Shown piece by piece: positions 55,347 through 62,887 of a stretch of 64,000 nucleotides of DNA (position 1 is the first letter of the stretch; each line of letters begins with the position of its first letter). The stretch spans positions 62,001 to 126,000 of the forward strand of contig CAWDLI010000003.1 in NCBI GenBank assembly GCA_963803245.1, read 5' to 3'. A program made the translations under genes and the position numbers. The notes under the pieces were generated by a model. The model did no database searches, was not told the DNA's origin, and saw only the letters and a list, made by a program, of their open reading frames with translations. The DNA is from JACVRW01 sp963803245. GTDB lineage: Bacteria > Actinomycetota > Thermoleophilia > Solirubrobacterales > Thermoleophilaceae.

Positions 55347-55586
55347 CTACTTGTCGACCATCACCACGACGGCGAAGACCAGCGCGGCGGCCACCACCAG
55401 GCCGGCGAGCACGGCCACGACGCCCCAGGCGCTCGCCTCGAGCGGGCGCCCGGCGCGGCCGAACTCGACCGCCCGGTCGATGCCGAGCAGAGCCGTCCCA
55501 TAGGCGGCGGTGACCACGATGCCCGCCAGCGCCGAGGTCCACACCACCTCCAGCAACGCGCCGCCGTCGATGAACGCGAACGTCAT
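55347..55586 (-). CDS. Small membrane protein, two TM helices, in pit operon
   Basis: The 79-residue protein has helix VVWTSALAGIVVTAAYGTAL, a short polar loop (GIDRAVEFGRAGRPLEAS) and helix WGVVAVLAGLVVAAALVFAV, ending VVMVDK. The ATG overlaps the pit stop (ATGA), so it is translated with the transporter and may be an accessory subunit. No family recognised. Its stop lies 5 nt from that of the convergent aminotransferase gene. Confidence 0.65.
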   Translation of the reverse strand: MTFAFIDGGALLEVVWTSALAGIVVTAAYGTALLGIDRAVEFGRAGRPLEASAWGVVAVLAGLVVAAALVFAVVVMVDK

Positions 55587-56698
55587 GACTCGGCGGCGGC
55601 GGACGTGGGCGGTCCCTGCTGCGCACGGCGGATCAGCAGCAGTACGGCCGCGGCCAGTATCAGCGCGGACACCACGATCGGGCCGACGGCCCCGTCACCG
55701 AACAGGCTCGTCACTCCGTAGGTGAGGGCGCCGATCGCCGCGGAGGCCGGGAGGGTGATGATCCACGCGGCCACGATGTTGCCCGCCACGCCCCAGCGGA
55801 CCGCGGACAGCCGCTTGGCGGCTCCCGAGCCGATCACCGCGCCCGAGATCGTCTGGGTGGTGGAGAGCGGGAAGCCGACGTGGCTCGAGGCGAGGATCAC
55901 TGCGGCGCCGGAACCCTGGGCGGCAAAGCCCTGGGCGGAGTCCATCTTGTGGATCCGGCTGCCCATCGTCTTGATGATCCGCCAGCCACCGACGTAGGTG
56001 CCGAGCGCGATCGCCGTGGCCGCGGAGGCCACGACCCAGGTCGGTACGTGGAAGTCGTTGGCCGCGATCGTCCCGTTGGCCACCAGCGCGAGCGTGATGA
56101 CACCCATGGTCTTCTGGGCGTCGTTCGTGCCGTGGGCCAGGGCGAGCAGCCCGCCGGAGATCACCTGGCCGCCGCGGAAGCCGCGCGTGGCGCGGGCGGG
56201 CCGCATGCCCCCGACGATCCGGTAGAGCAGCAGGATCGCGGCTCCCGCGACCACGAAACGCCAGCGTGGGCGCGACGAGGCCGGGGATCATCACCTTCCC
56301 GACGATCCCGCTGTCGAAGTAGATCGGCGCTCGGACCCGCGGACACGAGCACCGCGCCGACGATCCCGCCGATCAGGGCATGGGACGAGCTCGGAAGGCA
56401 ACCCGAAGTACCAGGTGGTGAGGTTCCAGGCGATGGCGCCCACCAGCCCGGCGAAGATCGCCAGGAGGGTGATCGCCTCCGGATTGACCACGTCGTTGGC
56501 CACGGTGGCCGCGACCTCGAGCGAGACGAAGGCGCCGACGAAGTTGAGGATCGCCGCGTAGGTGACCGCGATCCGCGGCGCCATGGCACGCGTCGAGATC
56601 GACGTGGCCACCACGTTGGCCGTGTCGTGAAACCCGTTTGTGAAGTCGAACGCCAGCGCGGTGGCGACGACGATCACGACGATGACGTCGCTATCCAT
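55583..56698 (-). pseudogene. PiT-family inorganic phosphate transporter with three apparent frameshifts
   Basis: ATG 56698 opens MDSDVIVVIVVATALAFDFT then NGFHDTANVVATSISTRAM, the N-terminal PiT signature (G-F-H-D-x-A-N). The second signature (LALAHGTNDAQKTMGVITLA) lies in the last part. Between them the frame must be changed near 56393, 56333 and 56260, each by one extra base (C, G, T), to read GLPSSSHALIGGIVG, VMIPGLVAPTLAF and AGAAILLLYRIVGG as one protein of about 370 residues. The repaired protein is complete with ten or so TM helices. Consensus error is likely; a true pseudogene is possible. Operon partner of the DUF47 gene 21 nt upstream. Confidence 0.8.
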
Positions 56699-56719
56699 TT
56701 CCCCGCTGTCCCCGCTGGC

Positions 56720-57343
56720 TCAGGAGTTCTTGATGACGATGCCTTCGAGGATGTTGGCCACGTGCTCGGCGGCGTCGATGGCCTCCTCGAGGCGCTCGAA
56801 GATGTCCTTCCAGCGGATCACCACCATCGGATCGATGCCGTTGTCGAAGAGCGAGGCGATCGCCTCGCGCACGATCCGGTCGCCGTCGTTCTCGAGCCGG
56901 TTCAGCTCAACCGTGTAGTGGGTGATGTCCTTGAAACCACGCAGCCTCGGCATCGCCTGCGCGATCTGGCGCCCGCATTGCTGGAGCACCTTCGCGAGCT
57001 CCTGCGCCTGTGACATCGGGGCCTCGATCTTGTACAGGCCCAGGTAGTCGGCGACCTCTTCGGTGTAGTCCACGACATCGTCCAGAGCCGAGGACAGCGC
57101 GTAGATGTCCTCTCGATCGATCGGCGTGACGAAGGTCTGGTTGAGCCGCCGGATGATGTCGTGCGTGATCCGGTCGCCCTCCTGCTCGCAGATCAGGATC
57201 TCGCGGGCGAGCTCGCTGCGCTCCGGGTACTCCCGGAGCATCTCCTCGAGAAGGTCGGCGGCACGTTCGATGTTGCCGCCCGCCTCCTCGAACAGGTCGA
57301 AGAACTCGCGGTCCCTGGGCGCGATGACACTGGAGAGGCGCAC
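56720..57343 (-). CDS. DUF47/PhoU-like Pit accessory protein
   Basis: The 207-residue all-helical protein (VIAPRDREFFDLFEEAGGNI, LLEEMLREYPERSELAREIL, EQEGDRITHDIIRRLNQTFV, PIDREDIYALSSALDDVVDY) has the E-x-x-G-D-x-x-x-H and D-R-E-D motifs of DUF47 proteins, which resemble PhoU and regulate PiT transporters, probably through metal clusters. It lies directly upstream of pit on the same strand. GTG start with TAGCGT box 9 nt upstream. Confidence 0.9.
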   Translation of the reverse strand: MRLSSVIAPRDREFFDLFEEAGGNIERAADLLEEMLREYPERSELAREILICEQEGDRITHDIIRRLNQTFVTPIDREDIYALSSALDDVVDYTEEVADYLGLYKIEAPMSQAQELAKVLQQCGRQIAQAMPRLRGFKDITHYTVELNRLENDGDRIVREAIASLFDNGIDPMVVIRWKDIFERLEEAIDAAEHVANILEGIVIKNS

Positions 57344-57352
57344 CGCCGGGCC

Positions 57353-57358
57353 ACGCTA
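57353..57358 (-). promoter_or_regulatory. -10 box of near-leaderless DUF47-pit promoter
   Basis: Minus-strand TAGCGT, 9-nt spacer, GTG 57343. Confidence 0.45.
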
Positions 57359-57460
57359 GCAGAGGGCACGGCGCTATCCCGGCAGTCATTTCATGTTTGG
57401 GCGCGCCCTGGATCGGAACGCTCTTATGGAGTGGATTTCGAGCAGGGAGGTACCGAAGCG

Positions 57461-57625
57461 ATGACAGAGCGCACCACCAAGCGTGCTCCAGAGCGCAATG
57501 AGGAGCAGCATCCGCGCGAGCAGCCGCCCACCTGGCGGAACACCCGGCCGCGCGGCAATCCCGAGACGCATCAGCGCGATCTTGCGAGGAGCCTCGAGCG
57601 CTTCGAGGCCGTGCTGGGGCGCTAG
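57461..57625 (+). CDS. Small disordered hydrophilic protein
   Basis: The 54-residue protein MTERTTKRAPERNEEQHPRE continues with QPPTWRNTRPRGNPETHQRD and ends LARSLERFEAVLGR. It is rich in Arg, Glu, Pro and Asn, with no hydrophobic core except the short C-terminal helix. A GGGAGG motif lies about 11 nt upstream of ATG 57461. Function unknown; small polar proteins of this type are often nucleic-acid or stress associated. Confidence 0.5.
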   Translation: MTERTTKRAPERNEEQHPREQPPTWRNTRPRGNPETHQRDLARSLERFEAVLGR

Positions 57626-57680
57626 CCCCTACGCCGGCGACGGCCCTGCCGGGCGGGTCGCGGGCCATTTACGGATGAGC

Positions 57681-57780
57681 GTGAGACCGAACGGTCTCAC
57701 CGCCGCTATGGTCGCTGCAGGACCTCATCCCCCACGATGTCGTTCTTCGGACGAAGCCCCGAGCGGAAGCGGGGCTTCGT
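57681..57780 (+). ncRNA. Putative structured RNA motif, copy C
   Basis: Best-preserved copy. Stem 1 is perfect (GTGAGACC 57681-57688, loop gaac, GGTCTCAC 57693-57700). The CATCCCCCACGATG block is at 57726-57739. The last hairpin pairs ACGAAGCCCC (57751-57760) with GGGGCTTCGT (57771-57780). It lies between a small plus-strand gene and a minus-strand zinc ribbon whose stop touches its end. Confidence 0.45.
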
Positions 57781-57983
57781 CAGTTGTGGAGCCGTTGTCC
57801 GGGACGCAGTCCCTCGACGACCTGCCAGCCGTCGTCGCCCCAGGTCACCCGGTAGCGCCACGCGCAGTTGGGACACGTGACTCGTGCCGAAGCGCTGCCC
57901 GGCGGCCGGCGCGCCTGCCAGCGTGAGAAGGGTGGTGAGGGAAGGTCGTTGTCGCAGTTCCAGCAGCGCAGGGTTGGCGCCAT
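57780..57983 (-). CDS. Small zinc-ribbon protein
   Basis: The 67-residue protein MAPTLRCWNCDNDLPSPPFS has one C-x2-C and a second pair in RVTCPNCAWRYRVTWGDDGW, giving a two-knuckle zinc ribbon with an intervening Arg/Ser/Ala-rich segment. ATG 57983. Its stop codon overlaps the end of RNA motif copy C, which could act as its 3' hairpin. Function unknown. Confidence 0.6.
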   Translation of the reverse strand: MAPTLRCWNCDNDLPSPPFSRWQARRPPGSASARVTCPNCAWRYRVTWGDDGWQVVEGLRPGQRLHN

Positions 57984-58102
57984 TGCCCAAGCTTCGCCGT
58001 CTCCTGCGCCGCGTCCTGCCTCGCGGGCCCGTAACGGATCCGTAACGGCGGCTTGGAAGCGTTGCGCTCGTTCGGTAGCCGCCCCCTATAGAGGAGTCCT
58101 CC

Positions 58103-58693
58103 GTGACGCTCCGCAGAAGGTTCCGCCGGCCCAGCCACACCACCGTCGTCGCCTACCTCGGCCTCTTCGTCGCGCTCGGCGGCACGAGCGCCTACGCGGC
58201 CAACGAGTGGACCGGGTCCAACGTCGTCGACGGGTCGCTGACCGGGCAGGACGTCTTCGACAACACCATCTCCGGAAGGGACATCACCAACAACTCCGTG
58301 GCCGGCGCCGATCTGAGTGACGGCTCGGTGAGCGGAGTCGACGTCAACGACTTCACCATCAGAGGCAACGACATCGGCTTCAACACGATCACCGGTGACA
58401 ACATCCTGGACGGCTCGCTGGAGGTCCGGGACGTCGCGAAAGCCTCCTTCGCCCACTTCAACGCGACCGTAGGCGTCGTTCCCGCGCGCGACTGCACGGT
58501 CCACCCGATCAACGGCGTCGGCTCCCAGGGCGATCACCTCCTGCTCACTCCGAACACCGAGTGGGGCCGGATCATCTACAGCGTCACCTACTCGAGCGAC
58601 AACACCGCCTGGCTTCAGGCGTGCAACATGTTCAGCCAGTCGATCAACGCCGGCACCGGGCGCTTCAACCTGCTCGTGATCGACAAGGGCTGA
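58103..58693 (+). CDS. Secreted surface protein with pentapeptide-like repeats
   Basis: The 196-residue protein starts TLRRRFRRPSHTTVVAYLGL with signal region FVALGGTSAYAANEW. Residues about 37-110 form repeats of N-x-x-x-D-G-S-L/x-G-x-D-V (VVDGSLTGQDVFDNTISGRD), consistent with a right-handed quadrilateral beta-helix-like coil. The C-terminal domain (FNATVGVVPARDCTVHPING) has two Cys and ends GTGRFNLLVIDKG. Isolated copies of this tail occur at 10325, 14047 and 18278. GTG start with GAGGAG upstream. Surface location is inferred. Confidence 0.75.
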   Translation: MTLRRRFRRPSHTTVVAYLGLFVALGGTSAYAANEWTGSNVVDGSLTGQDVFDNTISGRDITNNSVAGADLSDGSVSGVDVNDFTIRGNDIGFNTITGDNILDGSLEVRDVAKASFAHFNATVGVVPARDCTVHPINGVGSQGDHLLLTPNTEWGRIIYSVTYSSDNTAWLQACNMFSQSINAGTGRFNLLVIDKG

Positions 58694-58707
58694 CGATGCG
58701 AGCCTGG

Positions 58708-58736
58708 TTGCTGCGCGGATGTGGGCGCCGTAGGGT
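58708..58736 (+). promoter_or_regulatory. Promoter TTGCTG-N17-TAGGGT of surface-protein gene
   Basis: -35 TTGCTG 58708-58713, -10 TAGGGT 58731-58736. Same design as 11859-11888 and the scar at 14011. Confidence 0.5.
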
Positions 58737-58825
58737 CGGCTGTACTGACAGCAGGGGGTTTGCCGCCTCTGGCCCATGGACGGCAGTGAGCGCCGGACAC
58801 CTCCACGGATTCGAGGAGGACCTCC
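58737..58825 (+). promoter_or_regulatory. Conserved 5' leader of surface-protein gene
   Basis: Aligns over its whole length with the leader at 11889-11981 (shared ACTGACAG, CCTCTGGCCCA, GAGCGCCGG, CGAGGAGGAC). Confidence 0.4.
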
Positions 58826-59342
58826 ATGCTCCGCAAGCTTCGCTCCCGCCTGACCTATGCCAACGTGGTCGCGTCCCTGGCCGCTGTTCGTCGCGCTTGG
58901 CGGTACCGGTTACGCGGTCAACACGGTCCGTAGTCCGGACATCGTCGACGGTGAGGTCAAGTCCGTGGACATCGGCAACAACGAGATCCAGAGCGGCGAC
59001 ATCAAGGACGGGAGCATCAACACCTTCGACGTGCACAGCTTCCTCGGCGTGGACGTGGTCGACGGCTCGCTCACGCGCGAGGACCTCTCCCCCAATCCCT
59101 TCCGAATTACCCTCAACGTCAGCTCTGTGCCGGCGCAATCGTGCCTGTACCGCAACGTGACCTCCGACTCCGCAGCGTTTGCGGATCTGGTTGTCACGCC
59201 CCAATACGAGACCACCAGCACCAATCTCATCTACACCGCCGAGAACCGCAACACCGACACGGTGAGCATCAAGGTCTGCAATCCGACCGCCACCGCGATC
59301 GACGACGGCGGCACAACTTTCCAAGCGCTCCCGATTCCGTAG
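58826..59342 (+). pseudogene. Paralogous surface-protein gene with +1 frameshift in the signal region
   Basis: ATG 58826 (ribosome site AGGAGG) encodes MLRKLRSRLTYANVVASLA, like the paralogue at 11982, but one extra base (CTGGCCGCTG where CTGGCGCTG is expected, near 58879-58884) shifts the frame before FVALGGTGYAVNTV. In the +1 frame the protein continues with DIVDGEVKSVDIGNNEIQSG and DIKDGSINTFDVHSFLGVDV, nearly identical to the paralogue, then a different C-terminal domain with two Cys (SCLYRN, VSIKVCNPT). Repaired length about 171 residues. Mutation or consensus error. Confidence 0.65.
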
Positions 59343-59360
59343 CCCCGCCGGAGCGGGGCT
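59341..59360 (+). terminator. Hairpin after surface-protein gene
   Basis: AGCCCCG-ccggag-CGGGGCT overlaps the stop codon region of the surface-protein gene. 7-bp stem, no T run; weak terminator at best. Confidence 0.4.
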
Positions 59361-59368
59361 TCGGGAGA

Positions 59369-59441
59369 TGGGCCGTACTGGGCTCGAACCAGTGACCTCC
59401 GGCTTGTCGAGCCGGCGCTCTCCCAGCTGAGCTAACGGCCC
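59369..59441 (-). tRNA. tRNA-Val (anticodon GAC)
   Basis: The 73-nt cloverleaf is complete: acceptor GGGCCGT/ACGGCCC, D-arm GCTC/GAGC, anticodon stem CCGGC/GCCGG with loop TCGACAA, five-base variable loop, T-arm ACTGG-TTCGAGC-CCAGT and discriminator A. CCA is not encoded. The loop gives GAC at 34-36 (Val), but position 33 is C where U is nearly universal. The variable-loop and T-arm AGGTCACTGG is typical of tRNA-Val. Confidence 0.85.
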
Positions 59442-59453
59442 GGGAGCTAACTG

Positions 59454-59487
59454 TCGGTGCGCAACCGGCCGAGCCGGCTGCTTCCGC
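59454..59487 (-). repeat. Palindromic interspersed repeat, copy 4
   Basis: Reverse copy: TCGGTGCGC, imperfect palindrome (ACCGGCCGAGCCGGCT), GCTTCCGC. It lies between the tRNA and the epimerase gene and touches the latter's stop codon. Confidence 0.6.
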
Positions 59488-60482
59488 TACGCGGCGACTC
59501 TAGCACCGGCCGGCGGGGCCTCCGCCGGCTCCGCCGCGGGCATCTTGCCGTGCTTGCGCATGGTGATCTCGAAGGTCTCGCGGCTCGAGTGCGCGGGCGT
59601 CCAGCCGACCGTTCGCTTGAGCTTCTCGTTCGACACGATCCATGGGTAGAGCGCGAAATCGATCTGCCCTGGGGGTGCCTCCGACGCCCGCAGCGCCCAC
59701 ATCACCTTCGCCAGCGCGCGGTACGCCCGGAGCGGCAGCTTGCGCACGGGCGAGCCGGTCAGCTCGCCGCACTCGCGCATCGTCATGAGCCCGTCGCCGG
59801 CCACGTTGTAGGCGCCACCGTGGCGCCCCAGCAGGAGGCCGGTCACGGCCTCCACCACGTCGTCCTCGTGGACGAACTGGATCGGCTGGTCGAGCGTGCC
59901 CACGTCGGCCGTGAACGGCGTCTTGGTCCAGAGGCGCACGAGGTAGTTGTCCACGTTCGGCCCGAACACGATGCACGGCCGGACGATGGTGAGCACCCGG
60001 TCAGGATGCTCGTGCGCCCAGAGCTGGCAGATGCGGTCGGACTCGGTCTTGTCGCGCGCGTACGAGAAGCGCGCCACGCCGCGGACGGGATCGTCCTCGG
60101 TGAGCGGCACCGGGTTGTCCGGGAATGCGCCGTATGCGACCGCGGAGGTGGTGACCAGCACCTGGCCGACCCCCGCCGACGCGGCCGCCTCGAGCACGTT
60201 GTGCGTGCCGTTCACGTCCACGTCGTACATGAAGCCCTCGTCGTGCGTGGGGTTCAGGATGAACGCGAGGTGCACGAGAACGTCGGGGCGCGCGGCCTCG
60301 ACCACGGCGCGAACGGCCTGCCGGTCGCGCACGTCGATCTTCTGGAACTCGGTCTTCGGGACGAAGGTGCGCGGCGACGCGACGTCGCAGATCACGACGC
60401 TCTCCGTGTCCTCACGGCGCGACAGCCGGTCGACGAGCCTTGTGCCTATGTAGCCGGATCCGCCGGTGATCAGATAGCGCAT
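59487..60482 (-). CDS. NAD-dependent epimerase/dehydratase (extended SDR)
   Basis: The 331-residue protein starts MRYLITGGSGYIGTRLVDRL (G-x-S-G-x-I-G nucleotide motif) and has VTTSAVAYGAFPD, the SDR catalytic S and Y-A-R-D-K (Y-x3-K), and RPCIVFGPNV. It belongs to the extended SDR class of sugar-nucleotide epimerases and reductases; the substrate cannot be told. GGAGG lies upstream of ATG 60482. The C-terminal 20 residues are Ala/Pro-rich. Confidence 0.85.
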   Translation of the reverse strand: MRYLITGGSGYIGTRLVDRLSRREDTESVVICDVASPRTFVPKTEFQKIDVRDRQAVRAVVEAARPDVLVHLAFILNPTHDEGFMYDVDVNGTHNVLEAAASAGVGQVLVTTSAVAYGAFPDNPVPLTEDDPVRGVARFSYARDKTESDRICQLWAHEHPDRVLTIVRPCIVFGPNVDNYLVRLWTKTPFTADVGTLDQPIQFVHEDDVVEAVTGLLLGRHGGAYNVAGDGLMTMRECGELTGSPVRKLPLRAYRALAKVMWALRASEAPPGQIDFALYPWIVSNEKLKRTVGWTPAHSSRETFEITMRKHGKMPAAEPAEAPPAGARVAA

Positions 60483-60814
60483 GTGAGTAGATCCTCCGTC
60501 CGCGAGTTGGCCCGCATCCTAAAGCCATTCGAGCGGCCGCCGACACCTGAGCCAGGAAGACCGACGGGCCGGGGAGCGGAATGCCGCCGGCGGTACGTCT
60601 CCAGGAAGCCATGGGGCCCCGACGGGGGCCCCTTTTCCTTTCCTAGAAGGCGCTGGACGACGAGTCCGGGTGGTCGTGCGCGGGGTGGAGGCGGTGACGG
60701 AGGTCGTGGGAGGGTCGTCGGTCGCGAGCGGGCAGGACGCGGGCGGAGCGTCAGTACGACGGCCGAGACGAGTCCTGCCAGCCGGCGACGCTTCACGCAG
60801 CCGACCCTAACCGC
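60483..60814 (+). other. Gene-free region with an orphan intrinsic terminator
   Basis: No convincing gene in 332 nt. A strong plus-strand hairpin GGGGCCCC-gacg-GGGGCCCC (60613-60632) is followed by TTTTCCTTT. The flanking genes are both on the minus strand, so this plus-strand terminator has no known gene; a small RNA from about 60490 to 60640 is possible. Confidence 0.4.
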
Positions 60815-62800
60815 TCAGGTGGCCTCGGTGTCGGCGAACTTGGACTCGAGATCCTTCATCACTCCGGGCTCGCGCAGCGTGGTCACGTCGCCCAGCTCGC
60901 GGCCCTCCGCGATGTCCCGCAGGAGGCGCCGCATGATCTTGCCGGAGCGCGTCTTCGGCACGTCGGCCGTCCAGATGATGCTCTTGGGCCGCGCCAGCTT
61001 GCCGATGCGCCTGGCCACGTGCTCGCGCACCTCCTGCTCCAGCTGCTCGGTGCCCTCGAGATCCCCCTCGAGGATCACGAACGCCGAGATCGCCTGACCG
61101 GTGTCCTCGTCCTGCGTTCCGATGACCGCGGCCTCGGCGACCTTCGGGTGCGAGACGATCGCCGACTCCACCTCCGCGGTCGAGAGCCTGTGGCCCGACA
61201 CGTTCACCACGTCGTCCACGCGGCCGACGATCCAGAAGTAGCCGTCCTCGTCGCGCCGCGCGGCGTCGCCCACGAAGTACGTGGTCTCGCCGAACTTGGA
61301 GAAGTAGGTCTCCTTGTAGCGCTCCGGGTCCTCGAAGAGATTGCGCAGCATGCCCGGCCACGGCCGTGTGATCGCCAGGAGCCCCTGCTCCCCGTCGGGC
61401 ACCTCGTTGCCCTCTTCGTCGAGCACCACCGTCTCGATGCCGGGCAGCGGTCTCGTGGCCGAGCCGGGCTTGGCCGGCACGACGGCGGGAAGCGGCGAGA
61501 TCATGATGTGGCCGGTCTCGGTCTGCCACCAGGTGTCGACCACCGGGCAGCGCTCGCCGCCGATCACCTTCCAGTACCAGAGCCAGGCCTTGGGATTGAT
61601 GGGCTCGCCCACCGTGCCGAGCAGGCGGAGCTTCGAGAGGTCGTGCCTCTGCGGGTAATCGATTCCCCACTTCATGCAGGCGCGGATCGCCGTCGGGGCG
61701 GTGTAGAAGAGCGTCACGCCGTAGCGCTCGCACAACTCCCACCAGATGTCCTTGTCGGGGTAGTCGGGCGCTCCCTCGTACATCACCGAGGTCGCGCCGT
61801 TCAGAAGCGGGCCGTAGACGATGTACGAGTGCCCGGTGACCCAGCCCACGTCCGCGGAGCACCAGTACACGTCCTCGTCGGGCTTCATGTCGAACACGTA
61901 CTTGTTCGTCCAGGCCACGCCGGTGAGGTAGCCGCCGGTGGTGTGGAGGATGCCCTTGGGCTTGGCGGTGGAGCCGGAGGTGAAGAGCACGTACAGGGGA
62001 TGCTCGGCATCGAGTGGCTCGGCGGGGCAGTCCTCGGAGGCGGCGTCGATCGCCTCGTCGTAGAACAGGTCGCGCCCCTCGCGCATGTCCACGTCGGCGC
62101 CGGTGTTGCGAACCACGACCACGGTCTCGATCGAGGGCACGTCGTCGAGGAAGGCGTCCACCTCGGGCTTGATGTCCGCCACCTTGCCCTTGCGCCGGGC
62201 GCAGTCGACGGTGATCAGAGCCTTGGCGTCCGTGAACTCCATCCGCTCCTTGACCGACTCCGTCGAGAAGCCGCCGAACACCACGTTGTGGGGCGCACCG
62301 ATCCGGGCGCATGCCAGCATCGCCACCGCCACCTCGGGGATCATCGGAAGGAAGATCCCGACCACGTCGCCGGGCTCGACGCCGCGCTCCTTGAGCACGT
62401 TGGCCAGGCGCTTTACGTCCCGGAGCAGCTCGGCGTAGGTCACGTCGCGCTCTTCGCCCTCCTCGCCGCGCCAGTGGTAGGCCACCCTGTCGCCCCGGCC
62501 CGCGTCCACGTGGCGGTCGAGGGCGTTGTGGGAGGCGTTCAGCTTGCCCCCGGTGAACCACTTGTAGAAGGGCGCCTCGGACTCGTCGAGCACCTGGTCC
62601 CAGGGCTCGAACCAGTCGAGCTCCTCGGCCTGCTTGGCCCACCAGGCCTCCGGGTCGCGCGCGGCCTCCTCGTAGACGGACTCGTCCGTGATCAGCGCCT
62701 CGCGCGCGAACTCCTCGGGCGGATCGAACACATCCTGGTCGAGCAGCTCGCCGAGCTCGCGCTCGATCTGGTCCGCCGTGGCCTTGGTGCCGCCTTCCAT
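60815..62800 (-). CDS. acs: Acetyl-CoA synthetase
   Basis: This enzyme activates acetate with ATP and CoA. The 661-residue protein shows YVLFTSGSTAKPKGILHTTG (phosphate loop), WWQTETGHIMISPLP, the hinge GRVDDVVNVSGHRLSTAEVE and the C-terminal TRSGKIMRRLLRDIA whose Lys is the regulatory acetylation site in the family. GGAGG lies before ATG 62800. It follows actP on the same strand at about 87 nt, so the two likely form an acetate uptake and activation unit. Confidence 0.95.
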   Translation of the reverse strand: MEGGTKATADQIERELGELLDQDVFDPPEEFAREALITDESVYEEAARDPEAWWAKQAEELDWFEPWDQVLDESEAPFYKWFTGGKLNASHNALDRHVDAGRGDRVAYHWRGEEGEERDVTYAELLRDVKRLANVLKERGVEPGDVVGIFLPMIPEVAVAMLACARIGAPHNVVFGGFSTESVKERMEFTDAKALITVDCARRKGKVADIKPEVDAFLDDVPSIETVVVVRNTGADVDMREGRDLFYDEAIDAASEDCPAEPLDAEHPLYVLFTSGSTAKPKGILHTTGGYLTGVAWTNKYVFDMKPDEDVYWCSADVGWVTGHSYIVYGPLLNGATSVMYEGAPDYPDKDIWWELCERYGVTLFYTAPTAIRACMKWGIDYPQRHDLSKLRLLGTVGEPINPKAWLWYWKVIGGERCPVVDTWWQTETGHIMISPLPAVVPAKPGSATRPLPGIETVVLDEEGNEVPDGEQGLLAITRPWPGMLRNLFEDPERYKETYFSKFGETTYFVGDAARRDEDGYFWIVGRVDDVVNVSGHRLSTAEVESAIVSHPKVAEAAVIGTQDEDTGQAISAFVILEGDLEGTEQLEQEVREHVARRIGKLARPKSIIWTADVPKTRSGKIMRRLLRDIAEGRELGDVTTLREPGVMKDLESKFADTEAT

Positions 62801-62846
62801 CGAGCTCCCTCCGGTTCGACTCTCTCGGAAGAGGTTCTACCCGAAC

Positions 62847-62875
62847 GTGGAGGGGCGCACGCCGCGCCCCTCCAC
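62847..62875 (-). terminator. GC hairpin between actP and acs
   Basis: Perfect 12-bp stem GTGGAGGGGCGC/GCGCCCCTCCAC with a 5-nt loop, no T run. It could attenuate or process the actP-acs transcript. Confidence 0.5.
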
Positions 62876-62887
62876 GCCGGTGTCGGT

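Noticed and set aside
59457..61097. 546-codon plus-strand frame over the epimerase region
   Set aside because: Antisense shadow of the epimerase; no ribosome site and no motif.
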